Below, piece after piece: positions 51,784 through 61,131 of a stretch of DNA of 64,000 bases. Each line of letters opens with the position of its first letter. The first letter of the stretch is position 1. The notes beneath the pieces were generated by a model. The model was given only the letters and a program-made list of their open reading frames with translations. It had not been told where the DNA came from and did no database searches. Made by a program: the position numbers and the translations under genes. Origin of the DNA: DASWUZ01 sp036401375 (GTDB taxonomy: Bacteria > Acidobacteriota > Terriglobia > Terriglobales > Acidobacteriaceae). The stretch spans positions 78,987 through 142,986 of the forward strand of contig DASWVB010000009.1 of assembly GCA_036401375.1 (NCBI GenBank). The letters are read 5' to 3'.

Positions 51784-51817
51784 GGCAAAAAAGAACCCGA
51801 GCTCCGGAGAGCTCGGG
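51784..51817 (-). terminator. Rho-independent terminator of the MFS gene
   Basis: CCCGAGCTC (51796-51804) and GAGCTCGGG (51809-51817) form a perfect 9-bp stem with a CGGA loop. On the minus strand it is followed by TTCTTTTTTG. It lies about 150 bp downstream of the MFS stop. The rest of the 51626-51962 gap shows nothing else. Confidence 0.8.
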
Positions 51818-51962
51818 AAGGGGGCCAGTGGAGGTTTCCCATGTCCGACACTAAGCCTCGCTGGTCTCCGCGTCTTGAGCCCTATGATCGAACTTCGTCT
51901 CCGCCTGAGGATGGAGCCGAGATGAGAAGGGCACGCACAAATAGACGCACCTGCGCCAAAGA

Positions 51963-53237
51963 TCAAACCGCAAGGTCAACGCCGCGCGACTCCCTTCCGA
52001 ACAACGTGACCAGCGCCAGGTATAAGGCGATCACCAGCACACTCACCGCCAGCACAGGTCCAAAGCTCCCCACGCGCTCAGCCGCCCAGGACTGCACGAC
52101 GATGTTCCGGGAGGTGATAAGGCTGCCAAGCTGATAGGCGAGCCCCGGGAAGGTAGCCCGCACCGCGGGCGGCGAAAGTTCGCTGAGATATGCGGGCACA
52201 ACGCCCCACGCACCCTGCACCATGAACTGCATCAGGAATGCGCCCCCCGTGATCCAGTAGATCGATGTCGACGATGCAAACAGCGGGATTACCGGCAGGC
52301 TCAACAGCGCCGCCGCAATGATGGTGCGCTTGCGCCCGAACCTCTCCGACAGGCTGCCGAAGAAGACCCCACCGAGCAGGGCTCCCACGTTATAGATGAC
52401 CGCGATGGTCCCGGTGAGTCGCGGTGAGATGTGGTGATCGTGCTGCAGAAAAGTCGGATAGAGGTCCTGGGTGCCGTGCGAAAACGAGTTGAAGCCCGTC
52501 ATCAGCAGGACGAGGAAGAGGAACGTCATCCCGTGAGCGCGGATGCCGTCGATCGACGAGCTCACGCGCGCGCGGGTCGACCTTCGCGGCTCCGCTATAT
52601 GTGCCCGCCGCCGCTCCAGCCACACTGGCGACTCCTCCACCTTGAAGGCCACATAGAACACCAGCAGCGCAGGAGCAGCGCCGGCCACGAAGAGCCCTCT
52701 CCAGCCTGCCGTGTGGCCGTGCCAGGCCATAACAGCGAAGACGGGGTATAGCGCCGCGTAGACTGCGGCGGCGAGCAGGTATCCGACTGCATAGCCCTCC
52801 TGCAGCAGTCCGGAAAAAAGTCCTCGTCCCTCGACCGGCAGGGTCTCGAACGCGAGCGCCGAGCCCACTCCCCACACTCCTCCCATGGCAATTCCAAACA
52901 AGGCGCGAAGTACGAGCAGGGACTGCAGTGATGGCGCGAACGCGCAGCACAACTCGAGCACCGAGTAGGCTGCGATGTTCAGCATCAACGCGGGTTTGCG
53001 CCCGAACCGGTCGGCGATCGCCCCGAAGAGCACCGCCCCCACCGGCCGAAAGGCCAGGGTGAGGAAGATAGCCCGGGCGACAGACGAGACTGCAGTATGG
53101 AACTCCGCTGCGATCGAGGAGACGCAGAGGACGAGAAGGAAGAAGTCAAAGGAGTCTAGAGACCAGCCGAGAAAGGACGCCCAGAAAGCATGGCGCTGGC
53201 CGGGACGAAGCCTTTGAAAGTGTTCGACCATCACCAT
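51963..53237 (-). CDS. MFS transporter (metabolite:H+ symporter type)
   Basis: 424 residues with about 12 TM segments. MFS motifs: LGWSLDSFDFFLL in TM1, the loop 2-3 motif GAIADRFGRKPAL and its echo GSLSERFGRKRTI in the second half. The Asp in TM1 and the pattern of the NanT/ShiA/MHS-type symporters suggest an organic acid or sugar acid substrate (inference). It carries a strong terminator downstream and no partner gene. Confidence 0.9.
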   Translation of the reverse strand: MVMVEHFQRLRPGQRHAFWASFLGWSLDSFDFFLLVLCVSSIAAEFHTAVSSVARAIFLTLAFRPVGAVLFGAIADRFGRKPALMLNIAAYSVLELCCAFAPSLQSLLVLRALFGIAMGGVWGVGSALAFETLPVEGRGLFSGLLQEGYAVGYLLAAAVYAALYPVFAVMAWHGHTAGWRGLFVAGAAPALLVFYVAFKVEESPVWLERRRAHIAEPRRSTRARVSSSIDGIRAHGMTFLFLVLLMTGFNSFSHGTQDLYPTFLQHDHHISPRLTGTIAVIYNVGALLGGVFFGSLSERFGRKRTIIAAALLSLPVIPLFASSTSIYWITGGAFLMQFMVQGAWGVVPAYLSELSPPAVRATFPGLAYQLGSLITSRNIVVQSWAAERVGSFGPVLAVSVLVIALYLALVTLFGRESRGVDLAV

Positions 53238-53535
53238 AGCGCGGTAGGATGCCGGGTCAGCTTAGCAGATCGAGCGAGATGGTGGTGGCTTTGCAACCTC
53301 GGTGACCCCGCGCTGAGGAAGAGGAGATATACTCGTCGTCACAACACCTTTCCAGACCAGGCCGCAAACCGGCGACGATATGCAGCCTAAGCTGGACTCT
53401 GAGCTCGGAAGCGCCCACGCTAAGCCAGCGTCAGCAGATCGAAACGACCAGGACTGAAGCGCCGCCCGGCTTCGCACCCGCTGCTCAAGTGAAGTTCAGA
53501 GCGGAGTGCGAAACAGGATAGCGCCACCGAGACCT

Positions 53536-54057
53536 ATGAAGAAACCTGTCCAGGACGTCAAGCAGCGCCGCCCCTTCGATAGCCACCAGGCGGAGGCCAT
53601 ATCGAGCATCGAGCGGACCGCAAACCAGATGCGTCTCGGCCTTCAGAAGCTTCTCAGGGAGCACGGACTGACCGCGTCCCAGTACAACGCGCTCCGCATC
53701 CTGCGCGGGGCTGAGCCGCTGGGGCTCTCCTGCTCCGACCTTGGCAGACAAATGGTCAGCCACGACCCCGATGTCACCCGACTCCTGTCGCGCCTCAGCC
53801 GCATGCGGCTTGTGGAGCAGCGCCGCGATGTCCGCGACCGGCGGGTGGTCCTCGCCCGCATCACCAGCGCCGGACTCCTTTGCTTGCGGGCCCTCGACCC
53901 CATCGTCAAGCGCGGCGCACACAAGTCCCTGGGACACATGGATCACGCGAAGCTGGCGCTGCTCGTCGAGCTGCTCGAGGAGGCACGCGGGGGCCGAGCA
54001 GCATCCCGCGCACACATCGCAGAGGCCCCTGCCTCGACGAATCCTGAACCAGCTTGA
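53536..54057 (+). CDS. MarR-family transcriptional regulator
   Basis: 173 residues. Winged-helix core: LTASQYNALRILRGAEPLGLSCSDLGRQM, VTRLLSRLSRMRLVEQRRDVRDRRVVLARITSAG, the Asp-Arg wing motif DVRDRR being typical of MarR. It may control the divergent MFS gene (stop-to-start geometry leaves a 298-bp shared upstream region). The minus-strand frame covering the same place is rejected. Confidence 0.92.
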   Translation: MKKPVQDVKQRRPFDSHQAEAISSIERTANQMRLGLQKLLREHGLTASQYNALRILRGAEPLGLSCSDLGRQMVSHDPDVTRLLSRLSRMRLVEQRRDVRDRRVVLARITSAGLLCLRALDPIVKRGAHKSLGHMDHAKLALLVELLEEARGGRAASRAHIAEAPASTNPEPA

Positions 54058-54093
54058 TTCCAATCAATGCCAGGGCAACCCTGGGCTCTCGAG

Positions 54094-54489
54094 CTAGGAC
54101 CCTTCGCCCTTGCCGAAGCGATAATCATCGATCAACGCCGCGACATGCGCGCCTTCAGAATCGCTTGAGCAGCGCGTCACCCGGCCTACACATTGCACCA
54201 CGACATCCTCCTTGGCGCCGATCGATGCCGCCGGCATCCGCAGGAATAGTTCGACCGACGTATCGACTTCCAGGGCCTTGTCAGCCAGGAAGAGCACGCC
54301 GCTGGCGGAGACGTTCTCCGTCTGCGCCTCGTACTCGCCGGCCGGGGTCACTACCTGTATAGGGAGATTGACGGGAAACCTGACAGCGGTTCGAGGATCC
54401 TCGTCTGCTTTGGTTGTCGCTTCCATCCGTGATTCTTCAAGGGAATCATCGAAATGGCCTTCTTTCTGATCTGGAGATAATTTTTTCAT
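54094..54489 (-). CDS. PilZ-domain protein
   Basis: 131 residues. RTAVR (Arg33-Arg37) and NVSASG (Asn59 to Gly64) form the RxxxR...NxSxxG signature that binds cyclic di-GMP. A stand-alone PilZ protein like this usually tunes motility, pili or exopolysaccharide. It lies near but not in the pilus operon. It converges with the MarR gene. Confidence 0.9.
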   Translation of the reverse strand: MKKLSPDQKEGHFDDSLEESRMEATTKADEDPRTAVRFPVNLPIQVVTPAGEYEAQTENVSASGVLFLADKALEVDTSVELFLRMPAASIGAKEDVVVQCVGRVTRCSSDSEGAHVAALIDDYRFGKGEGS

Positions 54490-54643
54490 CTTGGGGAACG
54501 GCTCCGCAGACAGCCCCGGGGAAGTGAGCTGGCTCCGGTAAGCATAGCGCGAAAGCTGCAGTACGCAGAATTACTGAAGTTTGCCAGGAGCCATGTATTT
54601 CACCCCACGGAAGCTCCCTTAATTCTCCCCGATGCATCCCCGT

Positions 54644-55879
54644 CTAGCGTTCCTGGTCCTCCTGCGGCGAAAAGGACGCCGAGGCTCCAACCCACTCCTG
54701 TTCCCGGTTATGGTCGACCCCCATCATCATGCCTCGTCCCAGGCGTATCAGGGTGATCACAGGCTCAAGCTGACCCTCGTCCGGCCAGACGTACATCACT
54801 CGGATCTCGGCCTGGGTCAGCCCCCACGGCGTTTCGATGACCGGCTCGAACCGTACCCGCTGTTGCAGCAGGTAATCGCGACGCAGAGAGGGCGGAATGG
54901 ACTCGAGCTCGGCCGCGGTGGGCCCGAACCGGATACCCTGCCCCGCAAAAGAGAAGAGCGGCTTCAGGATCAGGGCCTCCGGCTCCTGCGGCAGCCGGCC
55001 CCTATCCTCCAGCCACTTGTCCAGAAACACCGCCGGGGGCACCGCCCAGTGATCGAGGTAGGGTATCGAGAATTTGCTGATCTGGAAGTACCAGTTCGGG
55101 TGCCCGGCCCACTCCACGTCCAGCTCTTCGCCGTACTCGAACGGCAGCGCCACCTGCTTTCGAATCAGCTCATCGACGATCGTCCGGTTATAGATGCGGT
55201 GGATGGGAACCAGGCTCGAGCCGCGCGCGTAGAAGAGCCTGGCCGGTTTGCCTGCAGATCGTACGGGGATGACATCGCGAACGTCGAGGATGCGGATCCC
55301 CAGCCTGGCTGAGGTAAGCAGGAAGTCAGGCAGGGTCTTCTGAGCGTATGGATCGATCTCCATCAGGACCACGTTTTCAGGGTCGTGCCCGCGAAGTATG
55401 ACCCGCGACAGCAACTCCCAGAAGCTGCTCTCCGTGTGACCGCCCAGCAGCGGGTCCAGGGTGGGCTCCAAGCCATAACCGCGCCTGTAGGCGTGGCTCA
55501 GAGCCAGCTGAAACGCGAAGACCGACGGAAACGCCTGCAGCTCGACCAGACGGGGAGTGAGCTCCCCGCTCGGCTCTCGAACCAGCCCGAAGTCGACAGT
55601 CATGAAGTGAGGATGCGGACTCTCGCCGCTAGCCCGATACGCCGCCGGGATCGAGTCCCCTGCCTGCCTGAGGTATTCGCGGTCAGAGACCAGCCGTTCC
55701 GTCAGCTCGCGGCCGATAACCGCCATGCTTTTCAGCAGCGGAGCGGGAAAGAAGCAGGGCGTCTCTGCGACCCGGAAGCTTACCGGAGCGCCGCAGTCAG
55801 ACTGGAGCGCTGCGAGCATGCTCTGGTAGGTGGCGGGGCGGAATTCCCGGTTGAACTTGGAGCGCAGGTAGGGTACCAA
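54644..55879 (-). CDS. ATP-grasp-like protein of unknown function
   Basis: 411 residues, soluble. EALILKPLFSFAGQGIRFGPT resembles the lysine/glycine loop of ATP-grasp enzymes; RVMYVWPDEGQLEPVITLIRLGRG and the earlier PRLVELQAFPSVFAFQ would supply acidic metal ligands. Start TTG at 55879 with GAGG 5 nt upstream. The exact family and substrate are not recognised. It is divergent from the Pro-rich secreted peptide gene. Confidence 0.65.
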   Translation of the reverse strand: MVPYLRSKFNREFRPATYQSMLAALQSDCGAPVSFRVAETPCFFPAPLLKSMAVIGRELTERLVSDREYLRQAGDSIPAAYRASGESPHPHFMTVDFGLVREPSGELTPRLVELQAFPSVFAFQLALSHAYRRGYGLEPTLDPLLGGHTESSFWELLSRVILRGHDPENVVLMEIDPYAQKTLPDFLLTSARLGIRILDVRDVIPVRSAGKPARLFYARGSSLVPIHRIYNRTIVDELIRKQVALPFEYGEELDVEWAGHPNWYFQISKFSIPYLDHWAVPPAVFLDKWLEDRGRLPQEPEALILKPLFSFAGQGIRFGPTAAELESIPPSLRRDYLLQQRVRFEPVIETPWGLTQAEIRVMYVWPDEGQLEPVITLIRLGRGMMMGVDHNREQEWVGASASFSPQEDQER

Positions 55880-56285
55880 CGTAACCTCGCGAAGACTGGG
55901 GTTAACCGCCCGAATGGCCCTTCCACTTGCCGGAAAGCGATGGAAAGAGTGTCATCTATTAATCTGAGTTCCATCGGAAGTCAAGCCGGAGTGTCCAATA
56001 ATCGCACGAGAGTTGTAGGCGACCAACGATTTTGGGATTACTCTGGTGTCAGCCGCGCCGAACGTTGAGTAACAAACTTTACGGGAATATCGTCGCATTC
56101 TGCTTTGGGCAGTTTGATTGTCTCTCCGCGACCCCGTCTTGAACACCTTACCAAGAGCGCGCACCGATTTTCACGACAGCTAAAATGCGGACTTTCCTGG
56201 AGGCTAGCTACGTCTGGCCCCCAATGCAGGTTCACCGCTGCCGCAAAAGGCGGCACTTCAAAATCCAGTACGAGGACATTACAAA
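55880..56285. other. AT-richer divergent intergenic region
   Basis: 406 bp with lower GC than the neighbourhood. TAAAAT near 56179 may be a -10 for the + strand gene, but no -35 fits. A small hairpin GCCGC-AAAAG-GCGGC (about 56239-56254) lies in the presumed leader of the next gene. Confidence 0.4.
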
Positions 56286-56567
56286 ATGAAGCTCATCCAT
56301 TCCCTAGCTCTCAGTTCGTTACTCGCCGCCAGCATTCTTCCCGCCTATGCCCGCGAAGTTGCGCCCGCCACCTATGCGTCCACGAAGCCGCTCTCTAACG
56401 CCAAGGCTACAGTAGCCAGCGAGGGTATGCCTACGCCCGACATGCCGACCAAGCCGCAGCCCCAGCCTCAGCCTAAACCCAAGTTCACGCAGTCCACGAT
56501 AGCCAGCGAAGCCCTGCCGACTCCCGACATGCCCACCAAGCCCCAGCCGACACCTCCTAAAGGCTAA
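56286..56567 (+). CDS. Secreted Pro-rich small protein with duplicated motif
   Basis: 93 residues. Signal peptide MKLIHSLALSSLLAASILPAYA. The mature part carries two copies of a motif, VASEGMPTPDMPTKPQP and IASEALPTPDMPTKPQP, joined by PQPQPKPKF. It is hydrophilic and probably disordered in the periplasm or outside. No family recognised. The intervening Pro-Gln/Pro-Lys run looks like a flexible spacer. Confidence 0.65.
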   Translation: MKLIHSLALSSLLAASILPAYAREVAPATYASTKPLSNAKATVASEGMPTPDMPTKPQPQPQPKPKFTQSTIASEALPTPDMPTKPQPTPPKG

Positions 56568-56674
56568 GAGACCGACGACATCATTGAGCATAAGATGGAA
56601 GGTGCTAGCTTGACATTTCCTCAAGCCCACAAAGTTTACGATTTCGAAGCCCAGTCACATGGCTCAACATCACG

Positions 56675-57487
56675 ATGACGCTAACCAACATCGACAACGT
56701 GTTGTTCTTCGCTGGAGCAGCAGGACACATCATCCTGCTGCTCGTCATGTTAAAGAGAAAGCTGTACCGCGACTTTCCCATTTTTCTCGCCTATCTACTC
56801 TTCTCGTTGCTCGCGGATCCTACCGTTTTGCTCTGCACCTATCTGTTGCATGTACCTAGCGCCACCTTCGTTAGCAGCCCGGTTTACTTGCGCGTCTACT
56901 ACGCGTTCGCTTTCCCGGAATACCTGCTCGGACTCGCAGTCCTCTTTGAAATCGCAAGAAATGTGCTCGTGCGAGAAAAACGGCGCCTGCCCCCAGGCAG
57001 CTTTCTGCTCCTCGCAGCGTTGGTAATCGCTGCAGGGCTGGTGACCTTCTTCATGGTCGGGCATGGGGACTCGAGCAGCCTGCTCACAAGCGCCGGAAGC
57101 GTACTTACCCGGATCGGGCTGATCAATGCTGTCCTGCGCATCGCCTCCTTCGTCGCGATCGCGCTCTTTGCCGAGTTTCTTGGCGTCGGATGGAAGAACC
57201 ACGTGCTTCAGCTCGCGACCGGACTGGCCTTTTATGGGGCAGTCGATCTGATCGTTCGCCTCGCTCACAGCCACATCACAGGGGGCGCGAGTGTATTGGC
57301 CTACCACACCCAGTTTAGGTTGCTTGACGAACTGCGAGTCGTCGCTTACTTGAGTACACTGATCTTTTGGTGCTGGTCTTTCTCGCGCCAGGAGGCTCCG
57401 CGCAGAGAATTTAGTCCACAAATGGCTGCGTTTATGGTATCAATAGCGGCAGTAGCTAAAAAAGACCGCTCCCAATTCGGGCGGTAA
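56675..57487 (+). CDS. Polytopic membrane protein of unknown function
   Basis: 270 residues with about seven hydrophobic segments (VLFFAGAAGHIILLLVML, FLAYLLFSLLADPTVLLC, YLLGLAVLFEIARN, FLLLAALVIAAGLVTFFM, LRIASFVAIALFAEF and two more). Basic loops lie between helices. No enzymatic motif and no family name I can assign. Followed 27 bp later by another unknown gene, so possibly an operon. Confidence 0.7.
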   Translation: MTLTNIDNVLFFAGAAGHIILLLVMLKRKLYRDFPIFLAYLLFSLLADPTVLLCTYLLHVPSATFVSSPVYLRVYYAFAFPEYLLGLAVLFEIARNVLVREKRRLPPGSFLLLAALVIAAGLVTFFMVGHGDSSSLLTSAGSVLTRIGLINAVLRIASFVAIALFAEFLGVGWKNHVLQLATGLAFYGAVDLIVRLAHSHITGGASVLAYHTQFRLLDELRVVAYLSTLIFWCWSFSRQEAPRREFSPQMAAFMVSIAAVAKKDRSQFGR

Positions 57488-57514
57488 CTTCAGAAAATTT
57501 TCCCGGGCTCATAC

Positions 57515-58036
57515 ATGATCTTTCCGATGTTCCAGGTTTTGATCACCGCTCTGATGCTGGTTTACGCCGGATACTGGCGCAAACGTCAGGTATCTCGACG
57601 CAACGCAACTTGGGACGAGATCGTCGCCAAACTGCGCCCCAACGACTGGGGCTTTGAAGACGTCGCCACGCGCTACCTCTACAACGAAGGCATCAACGCT
57701 ACCCCCCAGGACATATGGAGCCGCATCGAAGGGCCGAAGGGTCTTTGGGCGATGTATAAGAACGCGCCGGTCCTCGTACAGCTTGCCGACTACGCCACCT
57801 CGCACGGTCACGGCGTAAGCGAAGAGATGCTGGAAGGGCTCCGCAGCGATGCGTTCCAGATCAGGATCAGCGTCCTCATGGCGCTGGCGCAATACGTTGT
57901 AGTGCGCTCCGAGGTCGCCGCAGGGGTCAACGCCCATCGCGCCACCGCCTCCTACAGCGCTCTGATCGCCCGCACCACAAACCTGTTTCAGGAGCACTCA
58001 GCGCTCCTCTTCCCCGACTTCCTCGAAGCCATGTAG
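57515..58036 (+). CDS. Hypothetical protein with N-terminal membrane anchor
   Basis: 173 residues. An N-terminal hydrophobic helix (FPMFQVLITALMLVYAGYW) followed by a basic RKRQVSRRN stretch suggests a type II anchor with a cytosolic helical domain. The rest (WDEIVAKLRPNDWGFEDVATRYLYNEG, QDIWSRIEGPKGLWAMYKNAPVLVQLADYA) is conserved-looking but unrecognised. It is convergent with the nucleotidyltransferase gene. Confidence 0.6.
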   Translation: MIFPMFQVLITALMLVYAGYWRKRQVSRRNATWDEIVAKLRPNDWGFEDVATRYLYNEGINATPQDIWSRIEGPKGLWAMYKNAPVLVQLADYATSHGHGVSEEMLEGLRSDAFQIRISVLMALAQYVVVRSEVAAGVNAHRATASYSALIARTTNLFQEHSALLFPDFLEAM

Positions 58037-58247
58037 CTGCCCACGCTGGATACCGCCCCGATATCCAGCTCTAACGTCGCAAATGTTCCCTCACTCATCC
58101 GCCGGCTCGCGCGTACATCCCCCCTTTATTTCTCCAGACCCGAAATACCAGATACCCGATGACCCCACAGGTCCCGCTTGGCATTCAGCAAGCCCCCTTT
58201 TGACTCGTCCACCAGCTGGATCCCCCGACCTGCCGTACCGCCCCAAG

Positions 58248-59954
58248 CTATTGGAAGAGCACGAGAAGCTCCATCACCTCCGGCATCATCGCGTGCACAT
58301 CGACCTTGGAGCCTGCCATCTCGGAGTCGTAGGCGGCAGCAAGGCGGCTGAAGATCGAGTCCTCCGGCAGCCCCCACGACCGCAGCGTGCGCAGCATGGC
58401 TGGAACCGTGAGCGGCACCAGGATCTGACCCGACTCTGAACTTCTCACCACAATTTCAAGCTGCACCTGCCGCCAGAGATTGCGCAGCAGATCGAGCGAG
58501 CTCAGGCTGGCCGCACCCTCGGCCGCCTTGCTGAAGGCAGCGCGCCGCACCGTGATCTCCTCGAGCAACTGAGCGGCAGCGAAGCGGGTCCAGCTCGGCG
58601 CGGCAGCCGTATGCTGCGACACTCCGTCGACCACAAACTCCGCCTTGCCCAGCAGGCTGTACATCTCCGGGTTGGCAACCGCGCAGAGCGTGTGGTGCCA
58701 GAACTCCGCGCTGCTCAGGATCTCAAGCTGATACGCCCCGTACGGCAGCTGCAGGAACAACGCGACCCTCTGCGGCAGCTGCCGCGCAGTCGCATGCATG
58801 GCGCAGAGCGCCTTGATCTGCCTTACCGTTGGGATCTGTGCAGGATCGACCTCGATCAGGAACGGAAGATCGTCGGGATAGAAGAAAGACAAGCTCGGTA
58901 CCATCGATGCGGACCGGTACCCCTGCCACTCCCGCTTCAAATATGTAACCAGCTCGGTTACATATATCCTCGAAGAATCTGCAACCATCATCTCGCCCGG
59001 CACAGCATCGATCAGCACCTCTCCGGGCACAGTCTGAAACGTCGCTGCCTCGCCGAGATGCTTGTGGATGCGCTCCATCAGCCGCATAAGGTAGGCGAAG
59101 CTCTCCTCATGCACGTCGCCGTCGGGCCCGCCATCCGCACCCTCAAAGCGCAGGTGGCGGCGCTCGGCGCTGCGCTCAAGGCGCGTGAGGAAGCTGCGAT
59201 CCTCTTCGCTTCCGGTCTCCTCGAGCACCTGCGCAATCACTTCTTTGCGCGAGGCGCTCACCGCCTTGCCGCGCAATGCCAGGTCCATCTTCTGGATGCC
59301 CACTACGGTTTTGTAACTGATGCTGTTACGAAAGAGCGCATCGCTGGCAGTGACTCCGGAGCCAAAGGCGCTGTCGACGAACTGCTCCCACCAGAGTCGT
59401 ATCTCGGAGTAGTAGCCGCCCGCTATCTTTTCTTCGCTAAGCGGAGGCAGCAACGCAAAGAGGTCCTCGCCATAGAGCCTCTTCCAGCGGCTGCGGCCGA
59501 GGTTCAGACGGAACTGGAAAAAATAGTCCGTCTCGTACATCGTCACCAGTGAGCTGAGAGTATGCGCGTTGCCGCCGAGCTGCGCATCGTAGAGAGGCGA
59601 AAGCGCACTCAGCCGCCGCATGGCATAGGCCACCTTCATCTGCTCTTCGTCCGTCCAGTCGCCGTTGACGATCATGTCGATGTCGCTGATCCCCGGCCGG
59701 ATCTCGTCCGACGAAAGCCCGCCGGTAACGTAGATCGAGTGCACTCCGGGAAAGCGGCGCAGTACACGCAGTGCGTACCACAGGTGCAGCCTGTAGATCG
59801 CCTTGTACAGGTAGCTCAGGGGCGGAACGGAGGTCGCAACCACGAAGCGGCGAACGGCGAGACGAATGCGCGCCCGCAGGGGGTTCGACCGCATGATGGC
59901 GTACCGCGAGGCGTCCATCTGGTCGAGAAGAGTCTGTTCGCGAATGTCTGGCAT
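58248..59954 (-). CDS. Large protein with N-terminal nucleotidyltransferase domain
   Basis: 568 residues. Residues about 68-100 (YVTGGLSSDEIRPGISDIDMIV) match the pol-beta-type nucleotidyltransferase motif: Gly78-Gly79, Ser90, then Asp91 and Asp93 as metal ligands. The following 450 residues are mostly helical and unrecognised. It could transfer a nucleotide to a protein, sugar or small molecule. It ends a four-gene minus-strand run with the HprK-like kinase and two glycosyltransferases; 116 bp separate it from the kinase gene. Confidence 0.75.
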   Translation of the reverse strand: MPDIREQTLLDQMDASRYAIMRSNPLRARIRLAVRRFVVATSVPPLSYLYKAIYRLHLWYALRVLRRFPGVHSIYVTGGLSSDEIRPGISDIDMIVNGDWTDEEQMKVAYAMRRLSALSPLYDAQLGGNAHTLSSLVTMYETDYFFQFRLNLGRSRWKRLYGEDLFALLPPLSEEKIAGGYYSEIRLWWEQFVDSAFGSGVTASDALFRNSISYKTVVGIQKMDLALRGKAVSASRKEVIAQVLEETGSEEDRSFLTRLERSAERRHLRFEGADGGPDGDVHEESFAYLMRLMERIHKHLGEAATFQTVPGEVLIDAVPGEMMVADSSRIYVTELVTYLKREWQGYRSASMVPSLSFFYPDDLPFLIEVDPAQIPTVRQIKALCAMHATARQLPQRVALFLQLPYGAYQLEILSSAEFWHHTLCAVANPEMYSLLGKAEFVVDGVSQHTAAAPSWTRFAAAQLLEEITVRRAAFSKAAEGAASLSSLDLLRNLWRQVQLEIVVRSSESGQILVPLTVPAMLRTLRSWGLPEDSIFSRLAAAYDSEMAGSKVDVHAMMPEVMELLVLFQ

Positions 59955-60070
59955 CGTTACCTGTCTGCCCGGGGCGTCGGGTCGTTGATTGCGGGAGGTG
60001 GCGATTCTGGTGGACAGAGGACAAGCGCGCAGGCGAGCCCGAGGAAACCGCGCAGCGGTAGCGTTTCAGA

Positions 60071-61126
60071 TCAGAGGCGCCTTGCCTGCTGCAATGAGGT
60101 GGAACCAGCGCTCTGCTCGAGAAACGCGATCAGCGTCGACGCGTTGCGCCGGTGGTCGCGGCCGAGGATCAGCTTGTGGGTGGATGCCCTCCGGCACAGC
60201 GTCCAGCAGTTTCTCAGGCGGGAAGAAGCCACGGAGAGCTTGGCCAGCACGGTTCCAGGGCTGCGATTGAACATGAACTCCATGCCCTGAAATAATCCCA
60301 GTCCAATGACGCAGTTTGGGATCAGCTGCCGCAGGGCAGCGTAGCGGGAGGCGGGCACGATACGGCAATGCTCCGCCAGGCTCCTCCGCCCCAGGAAGAC
60401 GAAGGCCGGCGGCGCAGATTCGACGATCCTGTCGGCGAAATATTCGTGCCGCAGCAGCAGCTTCGGCCCAAACTCCATGCGCTGGATGCAGCGCAGATCG
60501 GCGGGAGGGATGTTGCCTTCGCTGCCCGGCAATAGACCGATCCTTAGAGGGAAGCACCAGAGTCGACCCTCCCGGTCGATCAGCGGCGAGTCGTCGGAGA
60601 GGATTTTCACCAAGGGATTCTCGAGCAGGTGAGTTCCCAGGGTGCTCTTTCCGCCGCCCATCGGTAGTAGAACGAGGGCTGCCTTGCCCGCCACGCTGAA
60701 GCCAAGCGCGTGCACCCGGTGGAAGCCTCGTTTGTCCAGCAACTCCCCAAGCTGAGACAGCAGGAACAGGTACGCAGCCTCGTACAGCAGATCGCGATCG
60801 GTACTGAAGATCCGGATCGCCTTGCTCTGGTCGTCGAAGATGGCGAGTGCACGGCCGGAGTAGTCGATGTACGTCGTTGACCCGTGGTGGAACGAGATGT
60901 TCCGCGGCGTATAAACGGTCGCCTCCTCCGGTGGGACAGAGTCATACGGTGGTGTCTTGAGGAGCAGGGACACTTTCAGGTTAGGCAGGTCGGCAGCCGT
61001 GATCCCAGCTTCGAAATGTGCGAAGTCATCTCGCAGATTAGCCAGCACCGGCTCGTCGTCAGACTGCACCTCGACGGCGATACCAAAGACGTTCAACTTC
61101 AGAAGCAGCTGCTGCAGGGTCTCCAT
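60071..61126 (-). CDS. HprK-like (PEPCK-fold) kinase of unknown target
   Basis: 351 residues. A beta-rich N-terminal part is followed by GFSVAGKAALVLLPMGGGKSTLGTHLL with a P-loop at 155-162, and KILSDDSPLID with Asp178-Asp179, the layout of HPr kinase/phosphorylase. The HprK signature that binds HPr is not present, so the substrate is probably not HPr. Only 5 bp separate it from the upstream GT87 gene, implying coupling. Similar kinases accompany peptide or polysaccharide modification clusters. Confidence 0.78.
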   Translation of the reverse strand: METLQQLLLKLNVFGIAVEVQSDDEPVLANLRDDFAHFEAGITAADLPNLKVSLLLKTPPYDSVPPEEATVYTPRNISFHHGSTTYIDYSGRALAIFDDQSKAIRIFSTDRDLLYEAAYLFLLSQLGELLDKRGFHRVHALGFSVAGKAALVLLPMGGGKSTLGTHLLENPLVKILSDDSPLIDREGRLWCFPLRIGLLPGSEGNIPPADLRCIQRMEFGPKLLLRHEYFADRIVESAPPAFVFLGRRSLAEHCRIVPASRYAALRQLIPNCVIGLGLFQGMEFMFNRSPGTVLAKLSVASSRLRNCWTLCRRASTHKLILGRDHRRNASTLIAFLEQSAGSTSLQQARRL

Positions 61127-61131
61127 CGGGA

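Noticed and set aside
53485..54063. Minus-strand frame opposite the MarR gene
   Set aside because: The plus strand encodes a full MarR winged helix; the reverse has no motif.
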